Positions 31,691 through 32,356 of a stretch of 32,356 bases of DNA are shown one piece after another. Position 1 is the stretch's first letter, and the number at the start of each line of letters is the position of its first letter. This DNA comes from Conidiobolus incongruus B7586 (taxonomy: Eukaryota; Entomophthoromycota; Entomophthoromycetes; Entomophthorales; Conidiobolaceae): the NCBI GenBank assembly GCA_000697335.1, contig JNEM01012531.1, positions 1 to 32,356 of the forward strand. The letters are read 5' to 3'. The notes under the pieces are model-generated. The model saw only the letters and a program-made list of their open reading frames with translations, was not told the origin of the DNA and did no database searches. A program made the position numbers and the translations under genes.

Positions 31691-32356
31691 TAAACTATTT
31701 AACTCATTTGTAAATAGAATTATTTTATCAAATTATAATCAAATTTATTTTTGTAGGAAAATATTAATTATAATTAATATTATATACCTTTAAAATTTTT
31801 TCATTTCAATTCTTAAAAATTAAATGATTTTTAACAATTATTACAAACACAAATATATATTAATTTAGATAATTAATTAATTTCAAAAATTTAATATAAT
31901 AAATTATAATTAAAAATAATTAAAAAGATAATAAACTTAATATAACTTTAAAAAAATATTTTTACTTGTAAATTAATATTTTATTAGTGTATAAAATATT
32001 ATCAACTTATTATGTTTAGAATAATATAGTTTTATAATAATATCCAAGATAATTAAGTGATTATTTAGGACAGTGATATTCAATATATTGGATATTATAA
32101 ATTATTTTATATAATCATATCAAAATTATTGATCATTCTTACTATTTATTTTAAATATCAATAATTAATATTATATATAATTTGAGAAAATGATTTAGAA
32201 AAACTTAATATATAGTTTTAGATTATTAAATTCTATAAAATATTCCCATTATTTTACTTTTTTTAATATATAAAGTTTCTCAAATAATTTTTTCAAAATA
32301 AAATTTTAAATTTCAAATAAGAAAAACTAAAGTGATGAATTAATATATATATATAA
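31691..32356. other. AT-rich DNA to the window end
   Basis: No gene, RNA or repeat could be supported. A TTTTTGTAG acceptor-like site near 31757 follows the GTAAGT at about 31661, but the sequence after it does not look coding. Confidence 0.35.

Noticed and set aside
1-32356. CRISPR arrays, prokaryotic operons or phage-type defence genes
   Set aside because: The window is eukaryotic, with spliced genes; no regularly spaced short repeats occur outside the deacetylase minisatellite.

Overview
This is a very AT-rich, repeat-laden stretch of a eukaryotic nuclear genome, most likely from a fungus. The evidence is short introns (mostly 44-60 bases, with GTAAGT-like donors, TACTAAT/CTAAT-like branch sites and TAG acceptors), a fungal-type Rpd3 histone deacetylase, a glutathione transferase of a kind common in fungi, a chromodomain Ty3/gypsy element and a Tc1/mariner element with fungal-type ends. 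I cannot place it to phylum from sequence alone. The standard genetic code fits the intact genes.

Layout. 1-780: an old dispersed repeat whose second copy lies inverted near 26.9-27.4 kb. 1230-2441 (minus): a five-exon Nudix hydrolase of the NUDT19 type, followed by a decayed tandem paralogue at 3045-4155. 5548-8632 (plus): an 11-exon class I histone deacetylase with an intact active site and a long disordered tail carrying eight 10-residue KSP-type repeats. 8889-14950: a decayed Ty3/gypsy chromovirus with 398-bp LTRs and a 5-bp target duplication, only about 260 bases beyond the deacetylase stop. 15.0-18.6 kb: a solo-LTR-like piece, a glutathione transferase pseudogene and another possible repeat remnant. 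18942-20511: a decayed Tc1/mariner element inserted in a TA tract. 20.5-26.3 kb: almost gene-free AT-rich DNA with a GC-richer hairpin-bearing island, a MITE-like element and a diverged direct repeat. 26.3-32.4 kb: a two-exon gene of unknown function with one in-frame stop, a broken metaxin-like gene, two copia-like LTRs in inverted head-to-head array, an intact three-exon glutathione transferase, and an unexplained GC-richer island.

The genes do not form a pathway. Three (the Nudix hydrolase, the glutathione transferase, and less surely the metaxin-like gene) are recognisable metabolic or organelle-related families that have duplicated, with at least two paralogues now dead. The strongest overall theme is decay of repeats by transitions: the two LTRs of the chromovirus differ at 18 sites, all transitions, and the Tc1 transposase has stops where Gln and Trp codons are expected. 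That pattern fits repeat-induced point mutation or methylcytosine deamination acting on repeats, while the single-copy deacetylase and transferase stay intact. I found no clear new multi-gene system. The most novel-looking items are the KSP-repeat deacetylase tail, two perfect tandem duplications inside the retroelement, the inverted LTR pair and the unknown gene at 26.3-26.8 kb.
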